This document shows, in pieces, positions 14,188 through 16,789 of a stretch of DNA of 16,789 nt. Source of the stretch: Rhodospirillales bacterium (GTDB taxonomy: Bacteria > Pseudomonadota > Alphaproteobacteria > Acetobacterales > Acetobacteraceae); contig CAHJXG010000404.1 in the NCBI GenBank assembly GCA_903644035.1, forward strand, positions 1-16,789. Reading direction: 5' to 3'. The notes beneath the pieces are model-generated. The model worked only from the letters and a program-made list of their open reading frames with translations. It searched no databases and was not told where the DNA came from. Position 1 is the stretch's first letter; each line of letters starts with the position of its first letter. A program made the translations under genes and the position numbers.

Positions 14188-14200
14188 GTGCATAATCTCC
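14177..14200 (-). repeat. Right terminal inverted repeat (IRR)
   Basis: Read on the minus strand: GGAG, then ATTATGCACTT, G, ACATACCA. 21 of 24 positions match the left repeat. It begins 38 bases upstream of the transposase start codon. Confidence 0.9.
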
Positions 14201-14208
14201 AAAGTTAA
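14201..14208. repeat. Target site duplication, right copy
   Basis: AAAGTTAA, identical to 10559-10566, immediately outside the right terminal repeat. In the host-gene frame it encodes K-V and two bases of the next lysine codon. Confidence 0.9.
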
Positions 14209-14593
14209 AGCCGCACTTGGCCGACGTTTGGTAAAGCCAACTGGTGATCGGCAACTTTCCATCGAGGATGCTGACTGGGAGGCGGTCGGCGGCCCTCATA
14301 AAGCATCCCGCGCATCCAAGGCTTCTGAGCGGGATCAAGTTCTCGACCAGTTGGACGGACAACGTCTCCTAAACATTCGGTTTGATCAGCAAACAGCGCA
14401 GTGGATTTTCACCTTTGATCTGGGCGGCATACTGGTGATCGGGTCCCCTAAACTAGACGAAGCAGAAGTCGGCACTGAGCGGGACGAAAGCTTGTGGACT
14501 TTGTTTTTCTGGGATGCCGGCAGTGCAACTTGGACCCTGGACGGACGGTTGGTGTTCGAGAGCCGACGCGAAGAACCGCAAGTCATCGCTTGA
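14209..14593 (+). pseudogene. 3' half of the transposon-interrupted gene of unknown function
   Basis: Continues the frame of 10385-10566 across the target duplication (..DAKVK-AALGRRLVKPTG..). It encodes DRQLSIEDADWEAV, then RDQVLDQLDGQRLLNIRFDQ, then WIFTFDLGGILVIG, then ESLWTLFFWDAGSATWTLDG and RLVFESRREEPQVIA before TGA. The content is beta-rich with repeated aromatic strands, like a small single-domain protein; I cannot name the family. It could be an immunity-type protein given the toxin-like stretch before the 5' half. A GTG at 14162 inside the transposon end would give a 143-aa chimera, but it has no ribosome site. It ends 22 bases before the convergent der stop. Confidence 0.75.
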
Positions 14594-14615
14594 AGCTGCA
14601 GCCCCCATACCACCC

Positions 14616-15956
14616 TCACTCCTCCGCATACGGATTCTTCGTCCCGCGCAGCAGCAGTCGGATCGGCACGCCGGGCAGGTCAAACTTCTCCCGCAGGCTG
14701 TTCACCATGTAGCGCTGGTAATCCTCCGGCATCTGCTCCGCCCGCGTGCCGAACGCGATGAAGGTCGGCGGGCGCGCCTTCGCCTGGGTGATGTAGCGCA
14801 GCTTGAGCCGCCGCCCGTCCACCAAAGGCGGCGCGTGGCGCTCCACCACCTCCTCGAACCAGCGGTTCAGCGCGCCCGTCGCCACCCGGCTGTTCCAGGT
14901 GTCGTGCACCGCCCGCACCGCCGGCAGCAGCTTGTCCACCCCCACGCCGGTCAGCGCCGAGACGTTCACCACGGGGATGCCCTTCATCTGCGCCATGCTG
15001 GTCTCCAGCCGGTCGCTGATCGCCCGGCGCGTGGCGGTGCGGTCGGCCACCGCGTCCCATTTGTTCAGCGCCAGCACGCAGGCCCGCCCCTCCCGCTCCA
15101 CCAGGCGGGCGATCTGCAGGTCCTGCTCGTGCAGGCCCAGCGTGGCGTCCACGCAGAGCACGACGACCTCCGCCATCTTCAGCGCCTCAATGCTGGCGCT
15201 GACCGACATCTTCTCGAGCGGCAGGTCCACCCGCGCCTTGCGGCGGAGGCCCGCGGTGTCGACCAGCTCGATGGGGCCGTGCGCGTCGGCGAGCTGCACG
15301 GCGACCGCGTCGCGCGTCAGGCCGGGTTCCGGCCCGGTGATCATCCGGTCCTCGCCCAGCAGGCGGTTCAGCAGGGTGGACTTGCCGGCGTTCGGCCGGC
15401 CGATGATGGCGAGCTTCAACGGCCGGCGTAGCGCGTCGTCGTCCGTCCCGTCCTGCGCCGGCAGGCGGTCGGCGATCTCGGTCATCAGGTCGGACAGGCC
15501 CTCCCCATGCTCCGCCGACATCGCCAGCGGCTCGCCGAGGCCCAGGCTGTAGGCCTCCAGCGCCGCCGACGCGCCGACCCGGCCCTCCGCCTTGTTGGCG
15601 ACCAGCAGCACCGGGCGGCCCTGCCGGCGCAGCCAGGCAGCGAAGTGGCTGTCCGCCGGGGTGATGCCGGCGCGGGCGTCCACCACGAACACGATCAGGT
15701 CGGCCAGGGCCACCGCCGCCTCCGACGAGGCGCGCATGCGGCCCGGCAGCGTGTCGGGTGCCGACTCCTCAAGCCCCGCGGTGTCGATCAGGCGGATGCG
15801 CTTGCCGCGCATCAGCGCCTCCGCCTCCTTGCGGTCCCGGGTCACGCCGGGCGTGTCGGACACGATGGCGAAGCGGCGGCCGGCGAGCTTGTTGAACAGC
15901 GTGCTCTTGCCGACGTTGGGCCGCCCGGCGATGACGACCACCGGGAGTGCGGTCAA
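14616..15956 (-). CDS. der: Ribosome biogenesis GTPase Der (EngA)
   Basis: Double-GTPase that matures the 50S ribosomal subunit. 446 aa. First G domain: GRPNVGKST (G1), [16 protein letters not shown] (G3), and NKAEG as G4. Second G domain: [40 protein letters not shown]. The C-terminal KH-like domain ends [19 protein letters not shown]. The start is TTG at 15954-15956; a GTG five codons later is possible but would trim the strand before G1. The TTG overlaps the TGA of the upstream bamB gene (TTGA), a coupled arrangement. Confidence 0.95.
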   Translation of the reverse strand: MTALPVVVIAGRPNVGKSTLFNKLAGRRFAIVSDTPGVTRDRKEAEALMRGKRIRLIDTAGLEESAPDTLPGRMRASSEAAVALADLIVFVVDARAGITPADSHFAAWLRRQGRPVLLVANKAEGRVGASAALEAYSLGLGEPLAMSAEHGEGLSDLMTEIADRLPAQDGTDDDALRRPLKLAIIGRPNAGKSTLLNRLLGEDRMITGPEPGLTRDAVAVQLADAHGPIELVDTAGLRRKARVDLPLEKMSVSASIEALKMAEVVVLCVDATLGLHEQDLQIARLVEREGRACVLALNKWDAVADRTATRRAISDRLETSMAQMKGIPVVNVSALTGVGVDKLLPAVRAVHDTWNSRVATGALNRWFEEVVERHAPPLVDGRRLKLRYITQAKARPPTFIAFGTRAEQMPEDYQRYMVNSLREKFDLPGVPIRLLLRGTKNPYAEE

Positions 15957-16789
15957 CGGAACGCCTGCAGGCTGCCGTCGTCGGTGACGATGAACAGCGT
16001 GCCGGCCGCCGCGATGGGGGCCACGGCGGCCGGCCCGCGCAGCTGCTGTTGCCCCAGGATGCGGCCATCCCCGGGGTTGACCGACAGCGCGGTCTCGTTG
16101 CTGCCGGCCAGCACCAGGCGCCCGCCCGCCAGCACCGGGCCGGTCCAGAACAGCCGGTCACGGCGCTTCTCGGGATCATCGTAGCGCGGCAGGTCGATCG
16201 CCCAGCGCACCCGCCCGTCATCCCGCCCGATGGCCGCCAGGGATTGGTCGAGGGTCTGCACGAACAGCCAGTCGCCCGCGAGCCACGGCGTCTCGCTGCC
16301 GCCGACCTCGCGCTCCCACAGCCGCCGGCCGGAGCGCAGGTCGAGCGACACCAGCAGCCCGCCCACGCCCACCGCGAACACCCGGCCCCGGTCCACCACC
16401 GGCAGCCCGCTGATCGCCGACAGGTCCACCAGGCTGTTGCGCCCGCGCGAGGAGGCCAGGCTGTCGCTCCAGGCAAGCGCGCCGCTGTCGGCGCGCACCG
16501 CCACCAGGTCGCCCGACCCGAACCCCGTCACCACCAGCCCCTCGCTGACCGCCGGCGCCGACTGGCCCAGCACGGTGGTGGCGCTGGCGCTCGCCTGATA
16601 GGCCCAGAGCCGCTCGCCCGCCGCGGCGTCGAGGGCGATCAGCTTGTCGTCGATGGTCGTGACATACAGGCGTCCCTCCGTCACCGTGGGGGCGGAGCGC
16701 GCGGGCGAACCCAGCGGCTTGCGCCATCGGATGGAGCCGGTGCCGGCATCGAGCGCCAACACGTCCGCCCGGCCCGTGGTGACGTAGAC
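15953..16789 (-). CDS. bamB: BamB-like outer-membrane assembly lipoprotein, C-terminal part (5' end outside window)
   Basis: Periplasmic beta-propeller of the BAM complex, which inserts outer-membrane proteins. The frame is open to the window edge, giving 278 residues; the signal peptide with lipobox and the first blades lie outside. PQQ-like blade repeats are seen: [18 protein letters not shown], then [17 protein letters not shown], then [17 protein letters not shown], then [19 protein letters not shown], then [40 protein letters not shown] is a familiar BamB core passage. The gene order bamB-der is conserved in many proteobacteria, which favours BamB over a PQQ dehydrogenase. An internal GTG at 16760-16762 is not the start, since blade sequence continues upstream of it. 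Confidence 0.9.
   Translation of the reverse strand, partial: VYVTTGRADVLALDAGTGSIRWRKPLGSPARSAPTVTEGRLYVTTIDDKLIALDAAAGERLWAYQASASATTVLGQSAPAVSEGLVVTGFGSGDLVAVRADSGALAWSDSLASSRGRNSLVDLSAISGLPVVDRGRVFAVGVGGLLVSLDLRSGRRLWEREVGGSETPWLAGDWLFVQTLDQSLAAIGRDDGRVRWAIDLPRYDDPEKRRDRLFWTGPVLAGGRLVLAGSNETALSVNPGDGRILGQQQLRGPAAVAPIAAAGTLFIVTDDGSLQAFR

Larger units (their letters stand above)
10567..14200. mobile_element. IS1595-family transposon carrying ParB-like, Dam-like and small-ORF passengers
   Basis: A 3634-bp element bounded by 24-bp terminal inverted repeats that start with GG and agree at 21 of 24 positions. It is flanked by an exact 8-bp direct repeat (AAAGTTAA). It contains one transposase gene (- strand, near the right end) and three + strand passengers: ParB/Srx-domain protein, D12 adenine methylase, 56-aa ORF. 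Excision restores an uninterrupted reading frame in the host gene, confirming the ends. GC is lower than the chromosome, most strongly at 11160-13000. Both ends and the transposase are intact, so it may still be mobile. IS1595-family elements with passenger genes have been described; this cargo combination I do not recall. Confidence 0.9.

Noticed and set aside
14162..14200. GTG start giving a 143-aa protein from inside the right transposon end
   Set aside because: No ribosome site and the first 13 codons are transposon repeat; the frame is the tail of the split gene.
1..16789. CRISPR arrays, tRNA or rRNA genes
   Set aside because: No regularly spaced repeats, tRNA-like cloverleaf motifs or conserved rRNA segments were seen on reading both strands.

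Overview
The window is about 70% GC with proteobacterial gene content. The block alr - mlaE - mlaF - radA - cvpA - purF - SDR, together with der next to bamB, points to an alphaproteobacterium, most likely Rhodospirillales/Acetobacteraceae. That placement rests on gene order and protein style, not on a marker gene. No rRNA, tRNA or CRISPR array is visible.

Layout. Bases 1-7087 (+ strand) form a dense housekeeping run: the 3' part of alr, the phospholipid-transport ABC pair mlaE/mlaF, a lower-GC two-gene HEPN cassette, then radA, cvpA, purF and a YciK-like SDR. Most junctions overlap by 1-8 bases. Bases 7095-8438 (- strand) hold an ACS-type MFS transporter. Bases 8565-9439 (- strand) hold a translationally coupled pair, DUF3140 and DUF5872/SAP-like. 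Bases 9440-14593 are accessory DNA. From 14616 to the end (- strand) come der and the C-terminal part of bamB.

Accessory region. It starts with an isolated HK97-gp10-like phage tail gene split by an in-frame amber codon, followed by a 40-codon AT-rich open stretch. Next is a gene of unknown function (188 codons when rebuilt), cut in two by a complete transposon. The transposon runs from 10567 to 14200 (3634 bp). It has 24-bp terminal inverted repeats (21/24 identical, starting GG) and an exact 8-bp target duplication (AAAGTTAA). Removing the element plus one duplication copy restores one continuous reading frame across the junction, which independently confirms the boundaries. It encodes an IS1595/ISXO2-type transposase on one strand. 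On the other it carries three passengers: a 480-aa ParB/Srx-domain protein, a D12-class (Dam-like) adenine methyltransferase and a 56-aa charged ORF.

How the parts fit. The housekeeping part covers cell wall (alr), outer-membrane lipid asymmetry (mlaEF), repair (radA), purine synthesis (purF), ribosome assembly (der) and outer-membrane protein assembly (bamB). The most interesting unit is the transposon: a ParB-fold protein plus adenine methylase, with no recognisable restriction enzyme, shipped as passengers of an IS1595-family element. It is a plausible mobile defence or epigenetic module. A second candidate is the HEPN pair inserted between mlaF and radA.
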